The translations under genes were made by a program, and so were the position numbers. This document shows, one piece after another, positions 24,716 through 32,802 of a stretch of 64,000 bases of DNA. Source of the stretch: an uncultured Bacilli bacterium. Its GTDB lineage: Bacteria; Bacillota_I; Bacilli_A; RF39; UBA660. Under the pieces are notes generated by a model. The model was given only the letters and a program-made list of their open reading frames with translations, did no database searches and was not told the DNA's origin. Numbering within the stretch: position 1 is the first letter of the stretch; each line of letters opens with the position of its first letter. Where the stretch lies: the NCBI GenBank assembly GCA_934096705.1, contig CAKOMR010000005.1, forward strand, positions 1 through 64,000. The letters run 5' to 3'.

Positions 24716-25831
24716 ATGAAATTTACAATTAAAAAAAATATTATATTAGATGCATTATCAAATGCTGTTAGAGCTTTATCTACAAAAATAACTATTCCAG
24801 TACTAAATGGTATATTATTTAACTTAACGGAACAAGGTTTAGAAGTTCAAGCAAGTGATAGTGAACTTACTATTAAAACTACTATAGAATTAAAAGATAT
24901 TATCAACATTGAATCAACAGGAAGAGCAGTATTACAAAGTAGATGTTTGTTAGAAATAATTAGAAAGATGCCTAATGATATAATTAACTTTGAATTAACT
25001 GATAATAATAACATTAAAATATATTCAGATATTAATGAATATATAATTGAATGTTATAATATTGGGGAATATCCAACAATCTCATTAGAAAAAAGTCAAA
25101 ATGTTATCAACATTGAATCAAAACTAATAAAACAAATGATAAATCAAACATCCTATGCTATGTCAATGCAAGAAGTAAGACCTTTATTAACCGGGCTTAA
25201 CCTAAAAATAAATGGCGATATTTTAGAATGTACAGCAACCGATTCATATAGATTATCAAAGAAAATTGTTAAATTATCAAAACCAATTGAGAATAGTATT
25301 AATATTGTAATACCAGGAAAAAGTGTTAATGAATTAGTAAGTATTCTTAAAGAAGAAGGTGATATTGAAATAAACTTATTTAAAAATAAGGTGTTATTTA
25401 GTTATAACAACATTTTATTTCAAACAGCATTGTTAAATGGTTCATATCCCGATACATCCAATTACATTCCTAAAGATTTTAGTTATATGATTAATCTAAA
25501 TTTAAAAGAATTTTATAGTGCAATTGATAGAGCTTCAACAATTATGTTAGGTAAGGATAAAAATATTATTAAAATGCAAATTGATAATAAAAAAATGACT
25601 TTATTTGGCACATCTGCAGATAGTAAAAGTAAAGAAGAATTGGTAATAGACTGTAATAATAAGGAAAAACTAGAAATTAGTTATTCGTCTAAATATATGT
25701 TAGATGCTTTAAAAGTTTTGGATAGCGATAATATTATATTATTAATAAATGGCGATGATAAGCCAATTATTATTAATAGTGTTTCTGATGATACTATTGT
25801 AGAACTTATTTTACCAATAAAAACTTACTAA
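24716..25831 (+). CDS. dnaN: DNA polymerase III beta sliding clamp
   Basis: The clamp tethers the replicative polymerase and binds many partners. The 371 residues contain three repeated clamp domains. The N-terminus MKFTIKKNIILDALSNAVRALS and the central RPLLTGLNLKINGDILECTATDSYRLS are typical, and the C-terminal LILPIKTY forms the end of the partner-binding cleft. AAGGAGA precedes the ATG. Two further TTATCAACA sequences lie within the first 400 nt of the coding region, close to oriC region 2. Confidence 0.98.
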   Translation: MKFTIKKNIILDALSNAVRALSTKITIPVLNGILFNLTEQGLEVQASDSELTIKTTIELKDIINIESTGRAVLQSRCLLEIIRKMPNDIINFELTDNNNIKIYSDINEYIIECYNIGEYPTISLEKSQNVINIESKLIKQMINQTSYAMSMQEVRPLLTGLNLKINGDILECTATDSYRLSKKIVKLSKPIENSINIVIPGKSVNELVSILKEEGDIEINLFKNKVLFSYNNILFQTALLNGSYPDTSNYIPKDFSYMINLNLKEFYSAIDRASTIMLGKDKNIIKMQIDNKKMTLFGTSADSKSKEELVIDCNNKEKLEISYSSKYMLDALKVLDSDNIILLINGDDKPIIINSVSDDTIVELILPIKTY

Positions 25832-25840
25832 TATGTAAAT

Positions 25841-25882
25841 TTCGACAATTTTTTTGTTATATTTTTGTTAACATTTTATTAA
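25841..25882 (+). promoter_or_regulatory. Spo0A box and promoter of the comK-like gene
   Basis: TTCGACA (25841-25847) ends 6 nt upstream of TTGTTA-17-TATTAA (25854-25882). Placement just above a -35 suits activation by Spo0A. A GGGGGAAAT ribosome site follows directly. Confidence 0.55.
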
Positions 25883-25894
25883 CGGGGGAAATAG

Positions 25895-26338
25895 ATGAAA
25901 CAATATATAATAAATCAGAATACTCTTGCATTAATGCATGAAAAAACAGGAACAAAGGTTATAGAAAAGTATATTACTTATTATATAGAAAATAGTGTTT
26001 ATAACATTTTAGATGAAAGTACAAAATATTATGGCAGTTCTTACATAGGAAGGTGTAAATCTTCGGCATATTTATTAGGAATATGTCAAAAATGTCCAAT
26101 TATAATTAGTGAAATTAAAGAAATTATCTTTTTTCCTTCATTATCAATTAAAAATGAGAATTGTGCTTGGTTTAATATAAATGGTATAGAAAAGTATTAT
26201 TCAGAAGAAAAGAACTATTTAAATATTACTTTAATTAATGGTACAACTACAAAAATTAAATGTTCTGGTTATGTATTTAGTAATCAATATTTAAAGGCGA
26301 TTAGATTAAGTACCATTTTAAAAAGAAATAATAAATAA
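25895..26338 (+). CDS. comK: ComK-family competence transcription factor
   Basis: 147 residues matching ComK blocks by eye. YYGSSYIGR tracks Bacillus FFGSSYAGR, and CPIIISEIKEIIFFPSLSI tracks PPIMVDPSNQIFLFPTLSS. CAW tracks CGW, and a NGTTTKIKC...FSNQYLKAIRLST stretch tracks NGKTMELPI...FENQVYRTAWLRT. ComK binds AT-rich K-boxes and activates DNA-uptake genes. The protein stops about 40 residues early, lacking the C-terminal tail through which MecA/ClpCP degrades Bacillus ComK. It occupies the slot between dnaN and recF where many Firmicutes have the small S4 protein YaaA. A Spo0A box lies upstream, and a terminator ends the gene. Confidence 0.85.
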   Translation: MKQYIINQNTLALMHEKTGTKVIEKYITYYIENSVYNILDESTKYYGSSYIGRCKSSAYLLGICQKCPIIISEIKEIIFFPSLSIKNENCAWFNINGIEKYYSEEKNYLNITLINGTTTKIKCSGYVFSNQYLKAIRLSTILKRNNK

Positions 26339-26349
26339 TTCTTTTTTTT
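26320..26349 (+). terminator. intrinsic terminator of the comK-like gene, overlapping its stop
   Basis: AAAAAGAA/TTCTTTTT stem with an 11-nt loop containing the stop codon, continuing into T residues. The stem is A-T only apart from one G-C pair. Confidence 0.55.
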
Positions 26350-26361
26350 ATGCCTATTTTA

Positions 26362-26370
26362 TGATATAAT
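26362..26370 (+). promoter_or_regulatory. extended -10 promoter of recF-gyrB-gyrA
   Basis: TGaTATAAT about 66 nt before recF, just after the comK terminator. No clear -35. Confidence 0.55.
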
Positions 26371-26436
26371 TATCATGTGTATAGGAGTACAAGAAAAGGG
26401 TTAATTTGTTAAATTTAACTTAAAAAGAGGCAAATA

Positions 26437-27519
26437 ATGAAAATTAGTAATTTGAGACTTGTTAATTTCAGAAATTATGAACAATTGAATGTTGATTTTT
26501 CTGATAACCTAAATATTATTTATGGAAATAACGGAGCGGGGAAGTCGAATTTGATCGAAGCAATATATTTGCTATCTTTAACTAAATCATTTAGGACATT
26601 AGATGATAAAAATCTCATAAAAAAGGAAGCGCCTGTAGCTTTAATTAAGGGATTCGTAGATGATAATGTTTATTTTATAGAAATAGGTAAAGATGGGAAA
26701 AAAATTTTTGTTGATAATAAAAAAGTTACTAAAATAAGTGATTATATTTCTAAAATAAATATTATTTTATTTAATCCTTTAGACACAAAAATTATTACTG
26801 ATTCTCCGAATAGCCGAAGAAAAATGTTAAATATTGAAATATCCCAAATTGATAGTGAGTATGTAAATTTGATTAGTTCTTATAATAAAGTTTTAAAACA
26901 TAGAAATGCATATTTAAAAGAACTTATGATCAATGGAAATGCTTCAAAAGAGTATTTAAATATATTAACAAATAAACTTATAGATATTGGCTTTCAAATA
27001 CATAAAACAAGACAAAATTATATTGATTTAATTAACGAAAATTTAACAAAAATTTATAAAAATATTTTTGATTATGGAAGTTTAGTAATTAAATATAATA
27101 GCGTATTTAGTGGTAAATCAAGAGAAGATATTGAAGAAATGTATCAAAAATATTATAGAAAAGAAATTAGTTATGGAAAAACATTTTTCGGTATTCATCA
27201 TGATGATATTGAATTTTTGTTAGATAATTATAATATTAGAGAATATGGTAGTATTGGTCAACAGAAAAATGCTATAATTTCTTTCAAACTTGCAGAATTA
27301 ATCATAATAAAAAAAATAAATGGAACATATCCAATATTAATTTTAGACGATTTATTTAGCGAACTTGATAATAGTAAAATTAATAATATTATAAATATGT
27401 TAAATAGAGAAGTACAAACTTTTATAACAACCACTGATATAGAAAATGTTGATAAAATGTTGTTAAAAGGTAGCAATATATATTTTGCTAATAATGGAAA
27501 TATAGAAAGGATAGATTAA
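26437..27519 (+). CDS. recF: DNA replication and repair protein RecF
   Basis: RecF is an SMC-like ATPase that helps load RecA at gaps. The 360 residues have Walker A YGNNGAGKSN (about 29-38), the RecF SIGQQKNAIISFKLAEL signature and Walker B PILILDDLFSELD. Length and order are normal. It precedes gyrB by two bases, in the conserved dnaA-dnaN-recF-gyrB-gyrA cluster. Confidence 0.97.
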   Translation: MKISNLRLVNFRNYEQLNVDFSDNLNIIYGNNGAGKSNLIEAIYLLSLTKSFRTLDDKNLIKKEAPVALIKGFVDDNVYFIEIGKDGKKIFVDNKKVTKISDYISKINIILFNPLDTKIITDSPNSRRKMLNIEISQIDSEYVNLISSYNKVLKHRNAYLKELMINGNASKEYLNILTNKLIDIGFQIHKTRQNYIDLINENLTKIYKNIFDYGSLVIKYNSVFSGKSREDIEEMYQKYYRKEISYGKTFFGIHHDDIEFLLDNYNIREYGSIGQQKNAIISFKLAELIIIKKINGTYPILILDDLFSELDNSKINNIINMLNREVQTFITTTDIENVDKMLLKGSNIYFANNGNIERID

Positions 27520-27521
27520 AT

Positions 27522-29441
27522 ATGGCAGAACATTATGATGCATCGGATATCCAAGTATTAGAAGGATTAGAAGCAGTTAGAAAAAGACCTGGTATGTATA
27601 TTGGTACAACCGATGTAAAAGGGCTTCATCATTTAGTTTGGGAAATTGTTGATAACTCAATAGATGAAGCATTAGCTGGATATTGTAAGAATATTGAAGT
27701 AATTGTTAATAAAGATAATTCAGTTACAGTAAAGGATGATGGACGTGGAATTCCAGTTGATATACATCCAAAAACTGGTTTATCTACAGTAGAAACGGTA
27801 TATACCGTATTACATGCTGGTGGAAAATTTGGCGGAGGAGGCTATAAAGTTTCTGGAGGACTTCATGGTGTGGGAGCATCAGTTGTTAATGCATTATCAT
27901 CATGGGTTGAAGTTAAAGTATATAAAAATAGTAAAATTTATTTTATTCGTTTTGAAAAAGGTGGACATACTGTTGAAAAATTACATGAAATAGGCGATTG
28001 TGAACCAAATAGAACTGGAACAAGTGTAACTTTTAAACCAGATTCAGAAATATTTGATACAACAATATTTGATTATGAAACTCTAAAAGTAAGGATTAGA
28101 GAACTTGCATTTTTAAATAGAGGCTTAAGAATTACATTAAGAGATGATAGAGATGATGAAGATACAACGGGAGATACGTTTATGTATGAAGGTGGTATTT
28201 CTGAATATGTTAAATTTATTAACCAAAATAAGACACCAATTCATGAAGATATTATACATTTAGAAGGCTCAGAAGATAATGTTTTTTTTGAAGTTGCTTT
28301 ACAATATAATGATGGATATAGTGACAATATATATTCTTTTGTTAATAATATAAATACTCATGATGGTGGAACACATGAAGAAGGTGTAAGAAGAGCTTTA
28401 ACAAGAGTTATAAATAACTATGCTAGAAAAGCTAATCTATTAAAAGAAAAGGATGAATCTTTATCTGGCGATGATGTTAAAGAAGGATTAACAATGATCA
28501 TTTCTTGTAAACATCCAAATCCTCAATTTGAAGGGCAAACAAAAGGTAGACTTGGTAATTCTGAAGTAAGAAAACTTGCAGATAATGTATTTTCTGAAGG
28601 CTTTGAAAAATTTTTATTAGAAAATCCTTCAGATGCTAAAATAATTGTTGAAAAAGCTATGTTAGCTTGTAGGGCCAGAAATGCTGCAAAAAGAGCGAGA
28701 GAAATAACTAGAAAAACAGACTTAGCAACAACAAATTTCTTTGGTAAGTTATGTGATTGTAAAAGTAAAGATCCGGTTGAATCTGAAATTTTTATAGTCG
28801 AGGGTGATAGTGCTGGTGGATCTGCTAAAAAAAGTAGAGATTCATTAAGACAAGCAATTTTACCTTTAAGGGGAAAGATATTAAATGTTGAAAAAAATAG
28901 ATTAGATAGAGCTTTAAGTAATGCTGAAATAAGGTCTATAATTACAGCTTTTGGTACTGGTATTGGTGATGAGTTCAACATTGATAAGTTAAGATATAAT
29001 AAAATAATTATAATGACAGATGCCGATGTTGATGGAGCTCATATTAGAATATTGCTTTTAACGCTTTTTTATCGCTTTTTTAGACCGATTGTTGAAGCTG
29101 GACATGTTTATGCAGCCCAACCACCTTTGTTTAGAATAAGGTATGGAAAAATCCGTAAATATGTATTAGATGATAAGGAAAAAGATAAATATCTTGCTTC
29201 CTTACCTGATAATATTCGTAACAGAGTTGAAATAACAAGAATGAAAGGTCTTGGTGAAATGGACCCTGAGGAACTTTTTGAAACTACTATGGATATTGAA
29301 AAGAGAACATTAAGAAAGATAGTAGTTGATGATTGTATGATGGCTGACCAAATTTTTAGTAAATTAATGGGTGATGAGGTTGAACCAAGAAGAGAGTTTA
29401 TTGAACAAAATGCTATAAACGTTCAAAATCTAGATATATAG
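27522..29441 (+). CDS. gyrB: DNA gyrase subunit B
   Basis: GyrB supplies ATPase activity for negative supercoiling. The 639 residues contain the GHKL ATPase (DNSIDEALAGYC, DDGRGIPV, GGLHGVGASVVNAL), a transducer domain, the TOPRIM domain (EGDSAGGSAKKSRD and a DADVDGAHI motif) and the C-terminal gyrA-interaction region ending in RREFIEQNA. Complete, and paired with gyrA 10 nt downstream. Confidence 0.98.
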   Translation: MAEHYDASDIQVLEGLEAVRKRPGMYIGTTDVKGLHHLVWEIVDNSIDEALAGYCKNIEVIVNKDNSVTVKDDGRGIPVDIHPKTGLSTVETVYTVLHAGGKFGGGGYKVSGGLHGVGASVVNALSSWVEVKVYKNSKIYFIRFEKGGHTVEKLHEIGDCEPNRTGTSVTFKPDSEIFDTTIFDYETLKVRIRELAFLNRGLRITLRDDRDDEDTTGDTFMYEGGISEYVKFINQNKTPIHEDIIHLEGSEDNVFFEVALQYNDGYSDNIYSFVNNINTHDGGTHEEGVRRALTRVINNYARKANLLKEKDESLSGDDVKEGLTMIISCKHPNPQFEGQTKGRLGNSEVRKLADNVFSEGFEKFLLENPSDAKIIVEKAMLACRARNAAKRAREITRKTDLATTNFFGKLCDCKSKDPVESEIFIVEGDSAGGSAKKSRDSLRQAILPLRGKILNVEKNRLDRALSNAEIRSIITAFGTGIGDEFNIDKLRYNKIIIMTDADVDGAHIRILLLTLFYRFFRPIVEAGHVYAAQPPLFRIRYGKIRKYVLDDKEKDKYLASLPDNIRNRVEITRMKGLGEMDPEELFETTMDIEKRTLRKIVVDDCMMADQIFSKLMGDEVEPRREFIEQNAINVQNLDI

Positions 29442-29451
29442 GAGGAATTTT

Positions 29452-31992
29452 ATGAATGACAATGAAGAAAAAGACATTAATTTAGATAATATTAATGAAG
29501 ATACAACTGAGGAAGTAGTACTTAATTCTGATTATTCTGGAGAATTTCATGAAAAAGATAAACTAATTGAAAATAATATAGTTAGTGAGGTAAAAACTTC
29601 ATTCTTAGATTATTCAATGAGTGTTATAACTTCAAGAGCACTTCCTGATTTAAGAGATGGCTTAAAACCAGTACATAGACGTATTTTATGGTCAATGTAT
29701 GAAGAAGGTAATACGCCTGACAAACCACATAAAAAATCAGCAACTACAGTTGGTTATGTTATGGGACATTATCATCCACACGGTGATTCATCTATTTATG
29801 ATGCAATGGTAAGATTAGCCCAAGACTTTAATCAACGTTATATGTTAGTTGATGGACATGGAAACTTTGGTACTATTGAGGGAGATTCTCCAGCAGCATA
29901 TCGTTATACAGAAGCAAGACTTGCCAAAATTTCTCTTGAATTACTAAGAGACATTCAAAAAGATACAGTAGATATGGATGATAACTATACTGGAACAGAA
30001 AAAGAACCAAAGGTATTACCAAGTAGATTTCCAAATATATTAGTAAATGGTTCAATGGGTATTGCTGTTGGTATGGCAACAAATATTCCACCACACAATT
30101 TAGGAGAAGTTATAGATGGCTGTATTGCATGTATTGATGATCCCGACATAGACACGTTATCATTAATGAAATTTGTTAAAGGTCCAGATTTTCCAACTGG
30201 TGGTATAATTCTTGGAAATTCTGGCATTAAAAAGGCTTATGAAACCGGTCGAGGAACGATTACTATAAGAAGTAGAGCTGTAATCGAAGAACATAATAAT
30301 CATAATGTAATTGTTATTACTGAAGTACCATATGGAATAAATACTGCAGAATTAAAAGATAAGGTAGCAGAGTTAGTTCATAATAAAATCCTTGATGGAA
30401 TTTCAGATTATCATACAGATTTAAAAAATGGTATTAAAATTACTATTACATTAAAAAAGGATGCAAATCCTCAAGTTGTATTAAATAATTTATATAAACA
30501 TACTGCATTTCAGATTTCTTATGGAATAATTTTCTTAATGTTAGACGGTTTAACTCCAAAAACATTAGGGTTAAAAGATATACTTACAAAATATATTGAT
30601 TTTCAACGTGAAGTTATTATTCGAAGAACAAAATTTGATTTAAATAAAGCAGAAGCGAGAGTTCATATATTGAATGGTTTAAAAATAGCTTTGGATCATA
30701 TTGATGAAGTTATTAAAATTATTAAATCATCAAAAACAGATGAAATTGCAAAAAAAGAATTAAATTTAAAATTTGGATTAGATGATATTCAGTCAGATGC
30801 TATATTAGAAATGAAATTAAAACGTTTAACTGGTCTTGAACGAGATAAAATAGAATCTGAATTAGCTGACTTATTAAAATTAATAGATGAATTAAAATCA
30901 ATATTAGCAAGTCCACAAAAAGTAAATGAAATTATTAAAACTGAAATGTTAGAAATTAAAAATAAATATAGTGATGAGCGTAGGACTAATATTGATATGA
31001 CTGCTATTGATTATATTGATGATGAATCATTAATACCAGAAGAGAGAATTATGGTTGTTTTAACTAAAAAAGGCTATATTAAACGTTCTAAGCCTGAAAT
31101 ATTTAGAACTCAAAATCGTGGTGGTATGGGTGTTAAAGGAATTACCACAAATGATGAAGATTTTGTTGATCAAGCATGCAGTTTATCTACTCATGATCAT
31201 ATATTATTCTTTACTAATAAGGGTAAAGTCTATCGCATGAAAGGTTATGAGGTTCCAGAATTTTCAAGAACATCAAAGGGACTACCAATTGTAAATTTAT
31301 TACCTCTAGAAAAAGAAGAATATGTTACATCAATAGTTTCTATTGAACAAAATAGTGAAAAAGATTATTTATTTTTTGCCACAAAAAAAGGTATTGTTAA
31401 GAAAACAAGTATAAATGAATTTGAAAATATACGTACATCTGGCAAAATATGCATTAGTTTAAAAGAAAATGACGAATTGATTGGTGTTAAATTGACCTCT
31501 GATTCAGATTTAATCTTATTGGGTTCTAGCACCGGAAAACTTGTAAAATTTGAAGAAAAAGAAATTAGAGCTATGGGTCGTACTGCATCTGGTGTTAAAG
31601 GAATTAATCTCGATGGAGGAGAATGTATTTGTTTAGAAGTTGTTAAAGAAGAAGATATAATATTAATTGTAACTGAATTAGGCTACGGAAAACAAACTTC
31701 TGTATCAGAATATAGACAAACGAAGCGGGGAAGTAAAGGTGTAAAAGCTTTAAATGTTACCGAAAAAAACGGTAAATTAGTAGCAGTAAAATTATCAGAC
31801 AATGAAAAAGACTTAGTTATTATGACTAATATTGGTACAACTATAAAAATGCCAATTTCTCAAATATCTAAACTTGGCAGAGCTACACAAGGTACTAGAC
31901 TTATACATTTAAAAGATAATCAAGTCGTAACGACAATTAGTATTGTAGACAAAGTTGAAGAACAAATTAATGAAGAAGAAAACACACAATAG
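29452..31992 (+). CDS. gyrA: DNA gyrase subunit A
   Basis: GyrA cuts and rejoins DNA. The 846 residues contain the winged-helix/tower core with the catalytic Tyr152 in AAYRYTEARL, and a C-terminal beta-pinwheel with six repeat blades including the GyrA-box-like QTKRGSKG. The quinolone-resistance positions equivalent to E. coli 83 and 87 are Ser113 and Asp117, the wild-type sensitive residues. The N-terminus has an acidic extension of about 40 residues not found in E. coli. A terminator overlaps its stop, and three parS sites follow. Confidence 0.98.
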   Translation: MNDNEEKDINLDNINEDTTEEVVLNSDYSGEFHEKDKLIENNIVSEVKTSFLDYSMSVITSRALPDLRDGLKPVHRRILWSMYEEGNTPDKPHKKSATTVGYVMGHYHPHGDSSIYDAMVRLAQDFNQRYMLVDGHGNFGTIEGDSPAAYRYTEARLAKISLELLRDIQKDTVDMDDNYTGTEKEPKVLPSRFPNILVNGSMGIAVGMATNIPPHNLGEVIDGCIACIDDPDIDTLSLMKFVKGPDFPTGGIILGNSGIKKAYETGRGTITIRSRAVIEEHNNHNVIVITEVPYGINTAELKDKVAELVHNKILDGISDYHTDLKNGIKITITLKKDANPQVVLNNLYKHTAFQISYGIIFLMLDGLTPKTLGLKDILTKYIDFQREVIIRRTKFDLNKAEARVHILNGLKIALDHIDEVIKIIKSSKTDEIAKKELNLKFGLDDIQSDAILEMKLKRLTGLERDKIESELADLLKLIDELKSILASPQKVNEIIKTEMLEIKNKYSDERRTNIDMTAIDYIDDESLIPEERIMVVLTKKGYIKRSKPEIFRTQNRGGMGVKGITTNDEDFVDQACSLSTHDHILFFTNKGKVYRMKGYEVPEFSRTSKGLPIVNLLPLEKEEYVTSIVSIEQNSEKDYLFFATKKGIVKKTSINEFENIRTSGKICISLKENDELIGVKLTSDSDLILLGSSTGKLVKFEEKEIRAMGRTASGVKGINLDGGECICLEVVKEEDIILIVTELGYGKQTSVSEYRQTKRGSKGVKALNVTEKNGKLVAVKLSDNEKDLVIMTNIGTTIKMPISQISKLGRATQGTRLIHLKDNQVVTTISIVDKVEEQINEEENTQ

Positions 31993-32003
31993 TGTGTTTT
32001 TTT
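31981..32003 (+). terminator. intrinsic terminator of gyrA, overlapping its stop
   Basis: AACACAC/GTGTGTT stem with an AATA loop containing the stop codon, then a run of T residues. The first parS site begins 5 nt later. Confidence 0.85.
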
Positions 32004-32027
32004 GTGATGTTTCACGTGAAACATCAC
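32004..32027. promoter_or_regulatory. parS site 1
   Basis: A perfect TGTTTCACGTGAAACA core (32008-32023), the bacterial consensus parS for ParB loading. The palindrome extends 4 nt on each side. Confidence 0.95.
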
Positions 32028-32086
32028 TTAATTTTTCCCTAAAATATGCCAAAAATTTAATATTATTAATGGAAAATGAATATTTA

Positions 32087-32124
32087 TATATTTCTAATGT
32101 TTCACGTGAAACATTAGAAATATA
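32087..32124. promoter_or_regulatory. parS site 2
   Basis: A perfect TGTTTCACGTGAAACA core (32098-32113) inside an exact palindrome extending 11 nt further on each side, far beyond what ParB recognition needs. Confidence 0.95.
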
Positions 32125-32172
32125 TATTATAATCAAAAATTAAATATAAACTATTTATAATTAAAAATATAT

Positions 32173-32194
32173 CAATGTTTCACGTGAAACATTG
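32173..32194. promoter_or_regulatory. parS site 3
   Basis: A perfect TGTTTCACGTGAAACA core (32176-32191) with three further palindromic bases on each side. The three sites lie within 191 nt in the non-coding gap between gyrA and the SRP RNA gene. Confidence 0.95.
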
Positions 32195-32216
32195 TATAAA
32201 AAATATATAATTTTGC

Positions 32217-32245
32217 TTGATTAGGATAATTAAATTTGATATTAT
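32217..32245 (+). promoter_or_regulatory. sigma-A promoter of the SRP RNA gene
   Basis: TTGATT-17-TATTAT with a TGa extension. The -10 ends 6 nt before the predicted RNA 5' end. Confidence 0.7.
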
Positions 32246-32250
32246 TAATT

Positions 32251-32329
32251 TGTGCAACAAATATATTGTAATCTGGTCAGGTTAGGAATAAAGCAGCCAT
32301 ATCAATCAATGTTTGTGTGCACTTTTTTT
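32251..32329 (+). ncRNA. ffs: signal recognition particle RNA (4.5S/small SRP type)
   Basis: The core GGTCAGGTTAGGAATAAAGC is followed by AGCC, matching the domain IV hairpin of SRP RNA: the asymmetric GGTCAGG/AAGCAGCC loop with a GGAA tetraloop closed by TTA/TAA. Flanking arms GTGCAACAAA and TTTGTGTGCAC pair to close the hairpin, and seven T residues end the gene. It is a single-hairpin type lacking the Alu domain of Bacillus scRNA. Location just before tadA-dnaX matches Bacillus scr. Confidence 0.9.
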
Positions 32330-32339
32330 GTGGAGAATT

Positions 32340-32759
32340 ATGGAAAATAAAATACTAGAAATTTTAATTGATGAAGCGAGACAAGCATTTGAGGAAGATG
32401 AAGTTCCAGTTGGGTGTGTAATAATTAAAAACTCACAAATCCTAAGTACATCCCATAACACTAAAATGCAAAATAAATGTGTAATTAACCATGCAGAAAT
32501 AAATGCTATTATTACTGCAAGTAAAATCATAGGTGATTGGCGTTTAGATGAATGTACTTTATATGTTACTTTAGAACCATGCAGCATGTGTAAAGAGGCT
32601 ATTAGACAAGCAAGAATAAGAAAAGTATATTATTTATTACCATCAGAGTTTCATAACGAGGATAATAAAGAAATAAATTACACACTAATTGATCAAAATA
32701 ATGAAATTCAAAAAGATTATAAATTATTATTACAGCAATTTTTTTCTAATAAAAGATAG
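32340..32759 (+). CDS. tadA: tRNA-specific adenosine deaminase
   Basis: TadA converts A34 to inosine in tRNA-Arg(ACG). The 139 residues contain the zinc-dependent deaminase motifs: HAE (His51 ligand and Glu53 proton shuttle) in NHAEINAI, and PCSMC (Cys81, Cys84). The chosen ATG follows TGGAGA and gives the usual N-terminus. The open frame further upstream is inside the SRP RNA gene. Neighbourhood ffs-tadA-dnaX is as in Bacillus. Confidence 0.95.
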   Translation: MENKILEILIDEARQAFEEDEVPVGCVIIKNSQILSTSHNTKMQNKCVINHAEINAIITASKIIGDWRLDECTLYVTLEPCSMCKEAIRQARIRKVYYLLPSEFHNEDNKEINYTLIDQNNEIQKDYKLLLQQFFSNKR

Positions 32760-32776
32760 AATAATAATAAATTAAT

Positions 32777-32785
32777 TGTTATAAT
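32777..32785 (+). promoter_or_regulatory. extended -10 promoter of dnaX
   Basis: TGtTATAAT 17 nt before the dnaX start codon; no clear -35. The implied leader is very short. Confidence 0.4.
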
Positions 32786-32802
32786 TATAGACGGAGGAAA
32801 TC

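Noticed and set aside
31909..32143. Short open frames on both strands containing repeated VSRET peptides
   Set aside because: The repeated peptide is simply the translation of the three parS palindromes; these are not genes.
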